Numbered from the stretch's first letter, positions 16,359 to 25,949 are shown. The stretch: 64,000 nt of DNA from Bradyrhizobium sp. Arg816 (GCF_029989365.1 NZ_JAPRAQ010000033.1:1-64000); one strand, 5' to 3'. The notes: generated from the letters alone by a model not told the origin. Numbers and translations: made by a program.

Positions 16359-17651
16359 ATGATCGGGCAGATTGCCGGAAACAAGCCTTTCACCAGCAAG
16401 CCGAGTCCGTCCATGTCCCGATCGACCGCCATCGCCCCCGCATCGGAACGGCTGCACGCGCTCGACGCGGTCAGGGGTTTTGCGCTGCTGCTCGGCATCG
16501 TCCTGCATGCGACCTTGTCGTTCGTGCCGGCCCCGACCAGGATCTGGATCATCCAGGACACCCATCAAAGCCTGGCCCTGGGCCTGCTGTTCTTCGTCAT
16601 CCACGTCTTCCGGATGACGACCTTCTTCCTGATGGCGGGTTTCTTCGCCCGGATGAGTTTCCATCGCCGTGGGACCTTGGGCTTCTTGAGGGACAGGTTG
16701 CAGAGGATCGGACTGCCGCTCGTGATCGGCTGGCCGATCGTGTTTACGCCGATGGCTCTGGTCGTCATCTGGGCCGCGGGCTTTCCGAACGGCGGCCCAA
16801 TCCCCGGCGCACCTCGCTGGCCGCCGGTGCTGCCGAATTTCCCGCTGACCCATCTCTGGTTTCTCTATGTGCTGCTGGAGCTTTATGTCGCCATGCTCCT
16901 GCTGCGCGGCGCAATTGTCTGGCTCGATGTATCAGGCACGCTGAGAACGGTTGTCGACCGCCTCTTTGCGCAGATCATGCAAAATCCGCTGGCGCCCCTG
17001 GTCCTGGCGATCCCGATCGGCATCGCGTTCAGCCTGGACCCACGGTGGATCAACGTGATGGGCGTGAGGACGCCGGATCAATCACTCATCACCAACGCGC
17101 AGGCCTGGATCGGTTTCGGCACCGCATTCGGCGTCGGCTGGTTGCTGCATCGTCAGACCGATCTACTGCGGATTTTGGAGCGACGCTGGCTGTGGAATCT
17201 CCTGCCGGCGCTCGGCCTCATTCTGATCAGTTTCGTGCTTGTCGGGGTGATGATGTCCGTGCCGGGTGCGCCGAAACTGCCGGTCAGCTTCGCCACGCTC
17301 AGGCTCGTCTCCGCCATCCTGTATGCGCCGGCGATATGGATCTCGACCTTCGCTGTCCTCGGCCTCGCGCTCCGCTTCATGTCCGGCTTCAGCCCGACCC
17401 GGCGCTACCTCGCTGATGCCTCCTACTGGCTCTATCTGATCCACATGCCGATCGTGATGGCGCTGCAGGTCGCGCTGTCGCAGCTCGACTGGCCCGGGCC
17501 GGCCAAGTTCGCCATCATTCTCGTCGTCGCGATTCTCCCGATGTTGGCGAGCTATCATCTGCTGGTGCGCTTCACCTTCATCGGCGTGGTGCTGAATGGC
17601 CGCCGCACCGAAAAGCGCGTTCTCCCGCGCGGCGGAATTGCGACCGCGTAG
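16359..17651 (+). CDS. Acyltransferase family 3 (OpgC-like) membrane protein
   Basis: 430 residues from ATG at 16359; the in-frame ATG at 16413 would remove 18 residues. The family signature is at the start: RLHALDAVRGFALLLGIVLH, followed by about ten membrane segments and the LADASYWLYLIHMPIVMALQ motif near the C-terminus. These integral membrane enzymes transfer acyl or succinyl groups to extracytoplasmic glycans; OpgC succinylates periplasmic glucans. The precise substrate is not visible. Same strand and 32 bases after the AraC-type regulator. Confidence 0.87.
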   Translation: MIGQIAGNKPFTSKPSPSMSRSTAIAPASERLHALDAVRGFALLLGIVLHATLSFVPAPTRIWIIQDTHQSLALGLLFFVIHVFRMTTFFLMAGFFARMSFHRRGTLGFLRDRLQRIGLPLVIGWPIVFTPMALVVIWAAGFPNGGPIPGAPRWPPVLPNFPLTHLWFLYVLLELYVAMLLLRGAIVWLDVSGTLRTVVDRLFAQIMQNPLAPLVLAIPIGIAFSLDPRWINVMGVRTPDQSLITNAQAWIGFGTAFGVGWLLHRQTDLLRILERRWLWNLLPALGLILISFVLVGVMMSVPGAPKLPVSFATLRLVSAILYAPAIWISTFAVLGLALRFMSGFSPTRRYLADASYWLYLIHMPIVMALQVALSQLDWPGPAKFAIILVVAILPMLASYHLLVRFTFIGVVLNGRRTEKRVLPRGGIATA

Positions 17652-17707
17652 ACAGCGCCTCCCCGCTCACTAAGATGAGCGCAACAAGAATAAGCGGGAG
17701 AGGCGTC

Positions 17708-18913
17708 ATGAAGTTCGGCATCTTCTATGAGCTGCAGCTGCCACGGCCCTGGGTGGCCGGCGACGAGCTGAAGCTCTACCAGAACGCGCTCTCGCAGATG
17801 GAACTTGCCGATAAGCTCGGCTACGACCACGCCTGGGTCGTCGAGCATCACTTCCTCGAAGAGTACTCGCACTCACCCTCGCCGGAATCGTTCCTCGCCG
17901 CCGCCAGCCAGCGCACGAAAAACATCCGGCTCGGCCACGGCATCCTCCAGCTCACGACGAACCACCCGGCGCGCGTCGCCGAGCGCGTCGCGGTGCTCGA
18001 CCTGCTCTCCAACGGCCGCTGCGAATTCGGCATGGGCGAGAGCGCCTCCATCACCGAGCTCACGCCGTTCGGCCGCGACATGGAGACGAAGAAGGAAGTG
18101 TTCGAGGAGGCCGTAGCCGCGATCTTCCCGATGTTCAGGGATGCCGGCTCCGAGCATCACGGCAAGTATTTCGACATCCCCTTGCGCAATGTCGTGCCGA
18201 AGCCGGTGCAGAAGCCGCATCCGCCTTTATGGATGGCCTGCTCGCAACTGCCGACCATCGAGCGCGCCGGCCGTCACGGCTTTGGCGCGCTCGGCTTCCA
18301 GTTCGTCAGCGCCGATGCCGCGCATGCCTGGGTGCACGCCTATTACAACGCGATGACCAAGCGGTTGCACAAGCTCGCCGACTACGAGATCAATCCGAAC
18401 ATGGCGCTGGTGTCGTTCTTCATGTGCGCGAAGACCGACGAGGAGGCGCGTGCGCGCGCCGACGGCGCTACCTTCTTCCAGTTCGCGCTGCGCTTCTACG
18501 GCGCCTCGCAGAACCGCCAGCGTCCCGCGCCCTACACCGTCAACATGTGGGACGAGTACAACAAGTGGAAGCGCGACAATCCGGAGGCGCAGGAGGCGGC
18601 GCTGCGCGGTGGCCTGATCGGCTCGCCCGAGACCATCCGCAAGAAGCTGAAGCGGTTCCAGTCCTCCCATATCGACCAGGTCATCCTGCTGAATCAAGCG
18701 GGCAAGAACAGCCACGAGCACATCTGCGAATCGCTCGAGCTGTTCGGCCGCGAGGTGATGCCGGAGTTCCAGAACGATCCCGTGCAGGCCGCCTGGAAGC
18801 AGGGCGTGATGAGCGGCGAGATCAAGCTGGAGGAGATCGACACCGAGGCGTTCACGGACCGTTACGGCAAGCTCGCGATCAACGTCGCGCCGGCGAAGGC
18901 CGCGGCGGGGTAG
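17708..18913 (+). CDS. LLM-class flavin-dependent oxidoreductase
   Basis: 401 residues from ATG at 17708, with GGGAGAGG just upstream. Bacterial luciferase-like fold: MKFGIFYELQLPRPW, YDHAWVVEHHFLEEYSHSPS, RLGHGILQLTTNHPARVAER, DLLSNGRCEFGMGESAS. These FMN-dependent monooxygenases oxidise small organic molecules using reduced flavin from a partner reductase. Substrate unknown. It is a single gene; no flavin reductase is adjacent, although one is encoded 10 kb away in the sulfonate operon. Confidence 0.85.
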   Translation: MKFGIFYELQLPRPWVAGDELKLYQNALSQMELADKLGYDHAWVVEHHFLEEYSHSPSPESFLAAASQRTKNIRLGHGILQLTTNHPARVAERVAVLDLLSNGRCEFGMGESASITELTPFGRDMETKKEVFEEAVAAIFPMFRDAGSEHHGKYFDIPLRNVVPKPVQKPHPPLWMACSQLPTIERAGRHGFGALGFQFVSADAAHAWVHAYYNAMTKRLHKLADYEINPNMALVSFFMCAKTDEEARARADGATFFQFALRFYGASQNRQRPAPYTVNMWDEYNKWKRDNPEAQEAALRGGLIGSPETIRKKLKRFQSSHIDQVILLNQAGKNSHEHICESLELFGREVMPEFQNDPVQAAWKQGVMSGEIKLEEIDTEAFTDRYGKLAINVAPAKAAAG

Positions 18914-18935
18914 GGGTAGTCCCGCTGCGGCGGCA

Positions 18936-19102
18936 TGGGCCCCGGCTCAGCAGCGCCATAGCGCGTCGAAGACGCGCGTAAACGCGCTTATGTCACGCTG
19001 CGCTGCGTCCGGGGCACGAGACCATCCTCTGCATCGACCAGCAACACTCTCGTGTCCGGACGCGCTGCAACGCGTAGCGTTGCTGCGCAGAGCCGGGACC
19101 CA
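18936..19102. repeat. Long imperfect palindromic repeat
   Basis: Outer arms TGGGCCCCGGCTCAGCAGCG and CGTTGCTGCGCAGAGCCGGGACCCA pair imperfectly, and inner segments (GTCCGGGGCACGAGA / CTCTCGTGTCCGGAC) pair as well, forming a branched fold. This type of cruciform intergenic repeat is common in Bradyrhizobium genomes. It separates two plus-strand genes and holds no gene. Confidence 0.6.
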
Positions 19103-19188
19103 GAAGCGGCAAAAGCCGCCGTCTCCGACTTCCTGCCAAATCCTCTTGCTGATATCTTCCGCCAAAAGAACTTTTGCGGAGGAAACCA

Positions 19189-19977
19189 ATGCGGCCCCAC
19201 GACATGGCCTCGACTCCAGCGGCGAACGACATCGCGCCGGCGGTGCTCGCCATCGGCCGACCTGATTTCCCGAATGTCCTCATCGACACACTGCGCCGGC
19301 AGGCCGGCGTCGGCCATTGCATGGTGTTCGCCCTGACGCGCACCGGCGCGGCCAGTTGCCTGCTCGATGCCGGCAACATCCCGATCGGCAGCGATCTCGG
19401 CGCGGCCTATGCCGGTCAGTTCCACGAATCCGATCCCAATCGTGATGCGCTGTTCGAAGGCGAGGGCAGCGCGCCGATCATGCTGCCGTCGTTCGCGCCG
19501 CGCATGTATGGCGCACGCTACCGGAAAATCTTCTTCAACGACTCTGACATCATCGACAAATGCGCCACTGCGATCTGGGTCGACGACACCTGCTTCTATG
19601 TCAACTTCTACCGCATCACGGCCCAGGGCCGCTTTGGCGACGCCGAGCGTGCGCGGCTTCAGGCCATTGCGCCCGCGATCAGCGCCAGCGTTGCGCGTCA
19701 TTTCCAGCAGGCGGCCGCCGCGACGCCCGACCAGAACCTCGCCGCGTTGTTCGCAACGCGCGCGCCGCTCTCCGCGCTGACGCCGCGCGAGCAGGACGTC
19801 TGCCGCCGCATCCTGCTCGGCTTCAGCTCCGAGGCGATCTCGCGAGCGCTCGGCATCAGCCTGCATTCGACCCTGACCTACCGCAAGCGCGCCTATGAGC
19901 GGCTCGGCATCTCCTCGCAGAATGAACTGTTTTCGATCGTGCTGGGCTTGCTGGCGGGTCCGCGCGGTCTGAACTGA
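19189..19977 (+). CDS. LuxR-family helix-turn-helix regulator
   Basis: 262 residues from ATG at 19189, 5 bases after GCGGAGGA. The N-terminal 190 residues form an unrecognised sensor-like domain (ARYRKIFFNDSDIIDKCATA, TCFYVNFYRITAQGRF). The C-terminal 65 residues are a LuxR-type HTH: LTPREQDVCRRILLGFSSEA, ISRALGISLHSTLTYRKRAY, ERLGISSQNELFSIVL. No receiver domain and no autoinducer synthase nearby. Single gene; target unknown. Confidence 0.85.
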   Translation: MRPHDMASTPAANDIAPAVLAIGRPDFPNVLIDTLRRQAGVGHCMVFALTRTGAASCLLDAGNIPIGSDLGAAYAGQFHESDPNRDALFEGEGSAPIMLPSFAPRMYGARYRKIFFNDSDIIDKCATAIWVDDTCFYVNFYRITAQGRFGDAERARLQAIAPAISASVARHFQQAAAATPDQNLAALFATRAPLSALTPREQDVCRRILLGFSSEAISRALGISLHSTLTYRKRAYERLGISSQNELFSIVLGLLAGPRGLN

Positions 19978-20141
19978 GGGGACACCAAGTCCGGAATGTC
20001 CATTTCCGAGAGCAAAGCGGATGCGTCGAACAAGAGTTCGGCGTTAACCACGACTAACGGTTCCAGTCTGAGCGGCATCGCTTCGAAGTTTCTTAAATTT
20101 TGCTGGGTACCTCTCTTGGGCATGGTGACCTGGGGAAAGAC

Positions 20142-21023
20142 ATGAGCAAGCGGGCCAAACGTAAGAAGGCAGAGGCCCTCGCAATACCCATGGCCGCGAG
20201 AGTTGCGATTGGCGCCGTGGCCGTCGCCGTCGTGGGGTATAGCTTGCTGTCTAGCCCGGCGGACGTGCAACCGATACGAAAGCCGTCCGCACAGCAGGCC
20301 CAGGCGTCGTCAACTCCGGTTTACGTGTCGACTCCAGTTCGTGCATCAGCGCCAGTTCCGGCTGCGATTCCGGTCCCGGCTCCGATCCCGGCCCCGGCGC
20401 CTCTGGTCGAACCACCCAAAGCCGACGCTGGCGTTCCCGGAGCACTTGTCCGGCAGGTGGTTGACTACGCCAGCCGTCAGGCGCCGGGCACCGTGATCAT
20501 CGATACCGGAAACACATTCCTCTATTTCGTTCTGAACGACGCCCAAGCGATGCGCTACGGCATCGGTGTCGGCCGCGAAGGTTTCACATGGTCCGGTGAG
20601 CAGACTGTGGCCCGTAAGGCAGAATGGCCGGATTGGCATCCGCCTGTGGAGATGGTCTCGCGTCAGCCTTATCTGCCGCGGTTCATGGCGGGCGGTCCCG
20701 GCAATCCGCTCGGCGCCCGGGCGATGTATCTCGGCGAGACCGAATATCGCATTCACGGCACCAACAACCCCGCTACCATCGGGAAGAAGGTTTCGTCCGG
20801 CTGTATCCGGCTGACCAATGACGACGTCACGGATCTCTATGAGCGGGTGAAAGTCGGAGCGAAAGTGATCGTGCTTCCGGCAACGGCGGCACGTCGACCA
20901 TCCCAGGGAGCGCCGGCCGACGCCGCTTTCCGGTTGCCGGACCCGGCATCGCCGTCGAAGCGGCCCCTGGCGGCTAACGCGCAGATGTTGTCACCTGGAC
21001 CGAAGATCGCCGAGGTCCGGTAA
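20142..21023 (+). CDS. L,D-transpeptidase (YkuD domain)
   Basis: 293 residues from ATG at 20142 with GGGGAAAGA upstream. A basic N-terminus (SKRAKRKKAEA) and one hydrophobic segment (VAIGAVAVAVVGYSLL) anchor it in the inner membrane. A Pro/Ala-rich linker follows, then a YkuD domain with the catalytic signature HGTNNP and SSGCIRLTNDDVTDLYERV. It forms or edits 3-3 crosslinks in peptidoglycan or attaches proteins to it, in the periplasm. The C-terminal 50 residues are Pro/Ala-rich. Single gene. Confidence 0.92.
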   Translation: MSKRAKRKKAEALAIPMAARVAIGAVAVAVVGYSLLSSPADVQPIRKPSAQQAQASSTPVYVSTPVRASAPVPAAIPVPAPIPAPAPLVEPPKADAGVPGALVRQVVDYASRQAPGTVIIDTGNTFLYFVLNDAQAMRYGIGVGREGFTWSGEQTVARKAEWPDWHPPVEMVSRQPYLPRFMAGGPGNPLGARAMYLGETEYRIHGTNNPATIGKKVSSGCIRLTNDDVTDLYERVKVGAKVIVLPATAARRPSQGAPADAAFRLPDPASPSKRPLAANAQMLSPGPKIAEVR

Positions 21024-21243
21024 GTCAGTGCTCCGTCCTCGGGCCGCAACTGAGGACAAGGAGGCATCCAGTTGTCGCCTTTAGGTCAGCTTGTGCCCCG
21101 GAGCGGCCCTCAGCACCGTCACGTACTGCAGATACCAGAGCTTAACCTTTGGTTGCTTACGTAGTCAGCTTCAATCAAACGAAAGGGACAACATTCGGCG
21201 CGAATCTTAGCTGCCGCAATGGTCTGGTCGCTCTGTTCAATCG

Positions 21244-22065
21244 GTGACGCTGGTGCTCAAGAAAGTGATCGCGGCGGCGCTGTTTTGCGGGGCGGCAGCA
21301 ATGTCCGTTGTCCTCCTGGTGACGGATTGGCCTGTCCCGCATTCGCGCCGGACTGGGTATTTCGCCGTTACGACATCGGAAAAGTCGGACCTCTCCCACA
21401 TCGACGAGTGGAATCGTGCAGCTAAAGCCAAGTATGGACCGGATGCGTCGACATCTGCGTCGATGTCTTCCCATGAGCTGACATGGGTCGCCCGTGTCGG
21501 AGACAAGGTGGTCGAAACACGTCCCTTTGGATTTTCCGTGTACGGCTTCCTTGGCGTGTTCATGGTGTCGAACGTGGAGAGCTTTCCGTTCGAGCTTTCG
21601 ATCGAACCAAAAGATCCTGTTAAGCCGGGCAAGACCGTCGACAAGGTCAAGGCTAGCTTCGCGAAGACGGCCCCGGCGGAGGCGCTTGAATTTGGCAACC
21701 GTGAATGGCGGCCGGCTCACTGCCATTCCCCCAAACCACCTGAGTTCGGGTTTCCGTTGTACAGCTCAGACCTTGGTGTCGATACGAGTTCGATTTGCCT
21801 GATGCAGTCCGATGGAGGCCCGCATACTGCGTTGATCGGCTTTGCCCGTCTCGACGCCAGTTTCTGGGTGCGTCTGCTCTCTCGAAGAGTCTGCCGTATT
21901 CTGGCGACATCCTGGATCGAATCGATGATGTCGCAGCCGGATGTAAAGCGTCCCGACTATGTCGCCTGTATACTGGCAACGAAAGCCAGTGGCGCCAGCC
22001 GCGAGGTCGTGGCGGCTCGCTTCCTCGAGGTCCGCGATGACAAGACTCTGGCGGTCTTCGACTGA
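21244..22065 (+). CDS. Hypothetical protein with N-terminal membrane anchor
   Basis: 273 residues if GTG at 21244 is the start. Residues 7-26 (KVIAAALFCGAAAMSVVLLV) form a signal anchor; the rest is soluble with a few cysteines (PAHCHSPK, SSICLMQ, RRVCRI, VACILA). GC content and codon use are lower than in neighbouring genes, suggesting a recently acquired or orphan gene. I recognise no domain. The start is uncertain. Confidence 0.5.
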   Translation: MTLVLKKVIAAALFCGAAAMSVVLLVTDWPVPHSRRTGYFAVTTSEKSDLSHIDEWNRAAKAKYGPDASTSASMSSHELTWVARVGDKVVETRPFGFSVYGFLGVFMVSNVESFPFELSIEPKDPVKPGKTVDKVKASFAKTAPAEALEFGNREWRPAHCHSPKPPEFGFPLYSSDLGVDTSSICLMQSDGGPHTALIGFARLDASFWVRLLSRRVCRILATSWIESMMSQPDVKRPDYVACILATKASGASREVVAARFLEVRDDKTLAVFD

Positions 22066-22313
22066 GTTCCGGTGACCGACGTCGCGTCTTGAACCCTCAC
22101 GTTTTGACGTCCACTTATGGACCATAACGACCGTCGCTCCTGCGTTTGTCGATGTCCGCTGTTGTGGGCCATGCGGACCTCGCTATCGCGCCCGCGCGGA
22201 TCAAGCTTATGAACACACGCCCCAATGCCGTCCGTCCCTATCGCTAGGGACAGACGCCGGCAGCAGAGTCCGGTAGTCTCGCCTGAAGCACACGAGGATC
22301 AGGGGAGACCGCC

Positions 22314-23480
22314 TTGAGCACCGCGCCGCGCATCGACATCGACCCTACAGCGTTCTGGGCCGATCCCTATCCGATGCTCGCAAAAATGCGTAAGGAGGCG
22401 CCGATCGCCTTCGTGCCGCAGCTCGGCTCGACGCTGCTTGCGAGCCGCGACGACATCTCGATCTCCGAGAAGCAGATCGACGTGTTCTCCTCGCACCAGC
22501 CCGCCGGCCTGATGAATCGGCTGATGGGCCACAACATGATGCGCAAGGATGGCGAGGCGCATCAAATCGAGCGGCGCGCGATGTTTCCGACGGTGTCGCC
22601 GAAGACGGTGAAGGCGCACTGGACCGCGCTGTTCCAGGCCCATGCCGACCGCATCATCGGTGCGATCGAGCCGGGGCGGATCGATTTTATGCGCGACTTC
22701 GCGCTGCCGTTTTCCGGCGAATGCCTGAAGTCGATCACCGGCCTCACCAATATCGGCTTCCAGGACATGGACGCGTGGTCGCAAGGCATGATCGAGGGCA
22801 TCGCGAACTATGGCGGCGATCCCGCCGTCGAGGCGCGCTGCCATGCCGCGACGTCAGGCATCGATGCTGCGATCGACGACATCCTGCCCGTGATGCGCAA
22901 GCATCCCGATCAAAGTATCCTCGGCGTACTCCTCGCTGCGGGCATGCCGATGGAGAACGTGCGCGCAAATGTAAAACTCGCGATCTCTGGCGGCCAGAAC
23001 GAGCCGCGCAAGGCGATCGCCGGCACGGTGTGGGCGCTGCTGAGCCATCCCGACCAGCTCGCTCTCGTGCGCAAGGGCGAGGTGTCCTGGCTCGAGGCGT
23101 TCGAGGAATACGCGCGCTGGATCTCGCCGATCGGCATGTCGCCGCGGCGCATCGCAAAGCCGTGGAGCATCCGCGACGTCTCGTTCGAGCTGGATGAGCG
23201 CGTGTTCCTGATGTTCGGCTCCGCTAATCGCGACGAGAAGCATTTTGAGCGCGCCGACCAGTTCGACGTGCGGCGTGACACCTCCAAGAGCGTCGCCTTC
23301 GGCGCGGGCCCGCATTTCTGCGCCGGCGCCTGGGCCTCGCGTGCGATGATCGCGGATGTCGCGCTGCCGACGGTGTTCGCGCGCGCCAAACAGCTCGAGA
23401 TCGCCGATGACGAGCCGGTGCGGATCGGTGGCTGGGCGTTCCGCGGGCTGCAGAACCTGCCGGTGAGATGGTTGCATTAG
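22314..23480 (+). CDS. Cytochrome P450
   Basis: 388 residues from TTG at 22314, chosen because AGGGGAGA precedes it and the next residues (STAPRIDIDPTAFWADPY) match P450 N-termini. The haem-binding loop FGAGPHFCAGAWASR supplies the thiolate cysteine; the ExxR-helix region reads EAFEEYARWISPIG. The I-helix reads LAISGGQNEPRKAIAG and lacks the usual Thr after the acidic residue, as in some soluble class I P450s with altered proton delivery. No ferredoxin or reductase gene is adjacent. Cytoplasmic; substrate unknown. Confidence 0.88.
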   Translation: MSTAPRIDIDPTAFWADPYPMLAKMRKEAPIAFVPQLGSTLLASRDDISISEKQIDVFSSHQPAGLMNRLMGHNMMRKDGEAHQIERRAMFPTVSPKTVKAHWTALFQAHADRIIGAIEPGRIDFMRDFALPFSGECLKSITGLTNIGFQDMDAWSQGMIEGIANYGGDPAVEARCHAATSGIDAAIDDILPVMRKHPDQSILGVLLAAGMPMENVRANVKLAISGGQNEPRKAIAGTVWALLSHPDQLALVRKGEVSWLEAFEEYARWISPIGMSPRRIAKPWSIRDVSFELDERVFLMFGSANRDEKHFERADQFDVRRDTSKSVAFGAGPHFCAGAWASRAMIADVALPTVFARAKQLEIADDEPVRIGGWAFRGLQNLPVRWLH

Positions 23481-23508
23481 CTTACAGGGCGCGCCGTCGC
23501 CACAAAGG

Positions 23509-23616
23509 CGTTGTCATCGCCCGCGAAAGCGGGCGATCCAGTACGCTGCGGCAGTCGTGTGAAGCATTGACGTCTCTGGGATACTGGATTCCCCGCTTTC
23601 GCGGGGAATGACAACG
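23509..23616. repeat. Palindromic intergenic repeat
   Basis: Arms CGTTGTCATCGCCCGCGAAAG and, on the right, CTTTCGCGGGGAATGACAACG pair with few mismatches, and GGGCGATCCAGTA pairs with TACTGGATTCCCC. Hence the whole 108 bases fold into one long hairpin. Sits 28 bases after the P450 stop codon. Confidence 0.75.
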
Positions 23617-23997
23617 AGGTGGTGGATGGAGCTCTCCGTCACCACAGATCCTGTTCGCCACGGTGCCATCATGCGCCTGTTTTGCCCGACGTGTCAAACG
23701 AACTTCGGATAATACGTAAGTCATTGATCGGACTATCGTCGGCTACTGTGCATGGGGTTGTTTTCGACATTTTATGTTCCGGCGCTGGGAGCGTTGACCA
23801 GATCCACGCGGCTCTCACATTCGCGTGCGGAAAAAAATCCCTCTGCATGAGCGCGGCCGCTTGAAAGATTAATCATGCGCTTCGCCACACGCGCAGTGCT
23901 CGCATCGCTATTTTCCTTGGCGTCTCGACACTCTTCCCGCTCCGCACCATCATTCATCAGAAATGAATGACGGCCGCGTGTGGCCGGGAGTTTTGGA
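23617..23997. other. Gene-free region upstream of the sulfonate operon
   Basis: About 380 bases of lower GC content, with no convincing gene. It must contain the promoter of the ssu-type operon, but I cannot pick out boxes with confidence. Short AT-rich stretches are at 23710-23740 and 23760-23775. Confidence 0.4.
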
Positions 23998-24948
23998 ATG
24001 CAGCGTCGTGACTTCTTGAAATTGTCCGCTGGAACCGCAGTGGCGGCAGCGTTCGCCTCGCGCGCGAACGCGCAGGGCGCGGTGAAGGAAATTCGTATCG
24101 GCTACCAGAAGACAGGCGTGCTGGTTATCACGCGCCAGCAGGCTTCCTTGGAAAAGCATTTCAATCCGCAAGGCATCGACGTGAAATGGGTCGAGTTCTC
24201 CTCGGGCCCGCCGATGATGGAGGCGATGAACGTCGGTAGCGTCGATTTCGGCGCGGTCGGCGATTCCCCGCCGGTGTTCGCGCAGGCCGCGGGCGCCGCG
24301 ATCGTCTATGCCGCGGGCCAGCCCATCACCAACGGCCAGGGCATCCTGGTGCCGAAGGATTCGCCGATCCGCTCCATCGCCGATCTGCAGGGCAAGCGCA
24401 TCGGCTTCACCAAGGGGTCCAGCGCCCACAATGTCGTGGTGCAGACGCTGGAGAAGGCCGGTCTCACCTATGCCGACATCACCCCGGTCTATCTGACGCC
24501 GCCGGACGCGGGCCCTGCGTTTGCCAATGCCAGCATCGAGGCCTGGGCGATCTGGGATCCGTATTTCGCGATCGGCGAGACCAAACAGGGTGGCCGCATC
24601 CTGATCAATGCGCGCGAGGTCACCAAGACCAATTCCTTCTACATCGCCAACCGCGAGTTCGCGAAGAATCACGGCGCCATCCTGCAGCAGATCGTCGACG
24701 TGACGACCGCGACCGGCAAATGGGCCGAACAGAATCGCGGCGAGGTCGCCAAATGGCTCGCCGCAGTCACCGGCGTCCCGCTGGACATCCAGACGGTCGC
24801 GGCCGACCGCGCGAACTTCGTGGTCGGCCCCGTCACCGACGACATCGTCGTGACCCAACAGGGCGTCGCCGACCGCTTCTACAAGCTCGGCCTGATCCCG
24901 AAGCCGATCGTCGTTCGCGACATCGTCTGGCGTAACCCGGCAGCCTGA
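23998..24948 (+). CDS. Aliphatic sulfonate ABC transporter binding protein (SsuA-like, Tat-exported)
   Basis: 316 residues from ATG at 23998. The signal MQRRDFLKLSAGTAVAAAFA has a twin-arginine motif, unlike its neighbour. The mature part is an SsuA/TauA-type periplasmic binding protein: IRIGYQKTGVLVITRQQ, WVEFSSGPPMMEAMNVGSVD, GDSPPVFAQAAGAAIVYAAG, AWAIWDPYFAIGE. It would bind organosulfonates and deliver them to SsuC/SsuB. First gene of a seven-gene plus-strand run ending at 29664. Confidence 0.88.
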   Translation: MQRRDFLKLSAGTAVAAAFASRANAQGAVKEIRIGYQKTGVLVITRQQASLEKHFNPQGIDVKWVEFSSGPPMMEAMNVGSVDFGAVGDSPPVFAQAAGAAIVYAAGQPITNGQGILVPKDSPIRSIADLQGKRIGFTKGSSAHNVVVQTLEKAGLTYADITPVYLTPPDAGPAFANASIEAWAIWDPYFAIGETKQGGRILINAREVTKTNSFYIANREFAKNHGAILQQIVDVTTATGKWAEQNRGEVAKWLAAVTGVPLDIQTVAADRANFVVGPVTDDIVVTQQGVADRFYKLGLIPKPIVVRDIVWRNPAA

Positions 24949-24986
24949 TCGTGCCGACCACTCTTCCCACGCACAAGGGTTTGAAC

Positions 24987-25949
24987 ATGAGGCGTATCAT
25001 TCAACGTCTGATCGCGGCCATCGTGCTGTCGATCGGCATCGTCGCCGCCGCGGTCGGCACGTCCTACGGCCAGGACAAACAAGACAAGGTCGTCCGCATC
25101 GGCTACCAGAAATACGGCAAGCTGGTGCTGCTCAAGAGCAAGGGCACGCTGGAGCCGAAGCTCGCGGCGGACGGTTACAAGGTGGTGTGGACAGAATTCC
25201 CGTCCGGCCCGCCGCTGCTTGAGGCGCTCAATGTCGGCGCGATCGATTTCGGCAACACCGGTGAGGCCCCGCCGATCTTCGCGCAGGCCGCCGGCGCGCC
25301 GATTCAGTACGTCGCCTACGAGCCGCCGGCGCCGAAGGGCGAGGCGATTCTGGTGCCGAAGGACAGCCCGCTGAAATTGGTCGCCGATCTCAAGGGCAGG
25401 AAGGTCGCGCTCAACAAGGGCTCCAACGTCCACTATCTCCTGGTCAAGGCGCTGGAGAAGGCGGGCGTCAAATATTCCGAGATCGAGCCGGTGTTCCTGG
25501 CGCCGGCCGATGCGCGCGCCGCCTTCGAGCGCGGCGCGGTCGATGCCTGGGTGATCTGGGATCCTTTCCAGGCCGCCGCGGAAGCCGCCACCGGCGCGCG
25601 CACGCTCGCCGACGGCACCGGCATCGTCGCCAACTACCAGTTCTATTTCGCCTCGAAGAAATTCCTCGAAGCCAACCCGAAGATCGTCGACGCCGTGCTG
25701 GCCGAGCTGAGTTCGGTCGACGATTGGGCCAAGGGCGACATCCACGCGGTTGCCGAGCAGCTGGCTCCGGCGATCGGCCTGTCGGTCCCCGTGGTCGAGG
25801 TGGCGCTGAAGCGGCAGGCCTACGGCATCAAGCCGATCACCGATGCCGTCATCGCCGACCAGCAGCAGGTTGCGGATGCGTTCTTCGCGCTCAACCTGAT
25901 CCCCAAATCCATCAAGATTTCCGACGTGGCCCGGAAACCAGGATCGTGA
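24987..25949 (+). CDS. Second SsuA-like sulfonate binding protein (Sec-exported)
   Basis: 320 residues from ATG at 24987 (a GTG at 24951 in frame is less likely). A Sec-type signal (MRRIIQRLIAAIVLSIGIVA) ends near SYGQ. The mature part parallels the previous gene: VRIGYQKYGKLVLLKSKGTL, WTEFPSGPPLLEALNVGAID, GEAPPIFAQAAGAPIQYVAY, AWVIWDPFQAAAE. The two are tandem paralogues, possibly with different sulfonate preferences. Its stop overlaps a GTG that could start ssuD. Confidence 0.88.
   Translation: MRRIIQRLIAAIVLSIGIVAAAVGTSYGQDKQDKVVRIGYQKYGKLVLLKSKGTLEPKLAADGYKVVWTEFPSGPPLLEALNVGAIDFGNTGEAPPIFAQAAGAPIQYVAYEPPAPKGEAILVPKDSPLKLVADLKGRKVALNKGSNVHYLLVKALEKAGVKYSEIEPVFLAPADARAAFERGAVDAWVIWDPFQAAAEAATGARTLADGTGIVANYQFYFASKKFLEANPKIVDAVLAELSSVDDWAKGDIHAVAEQLAPAIGLSVPVVEVALKRQAYGIKPITDAVIADQQQVADAFFALNLIPKSIKISDVARKPGS

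Noticed and set aside
23619..23864. 81-codon plus-strand open frame upstream of the sulfonate operon
   Set aside because: No start signal or recognisable residues; more likely promoter region.
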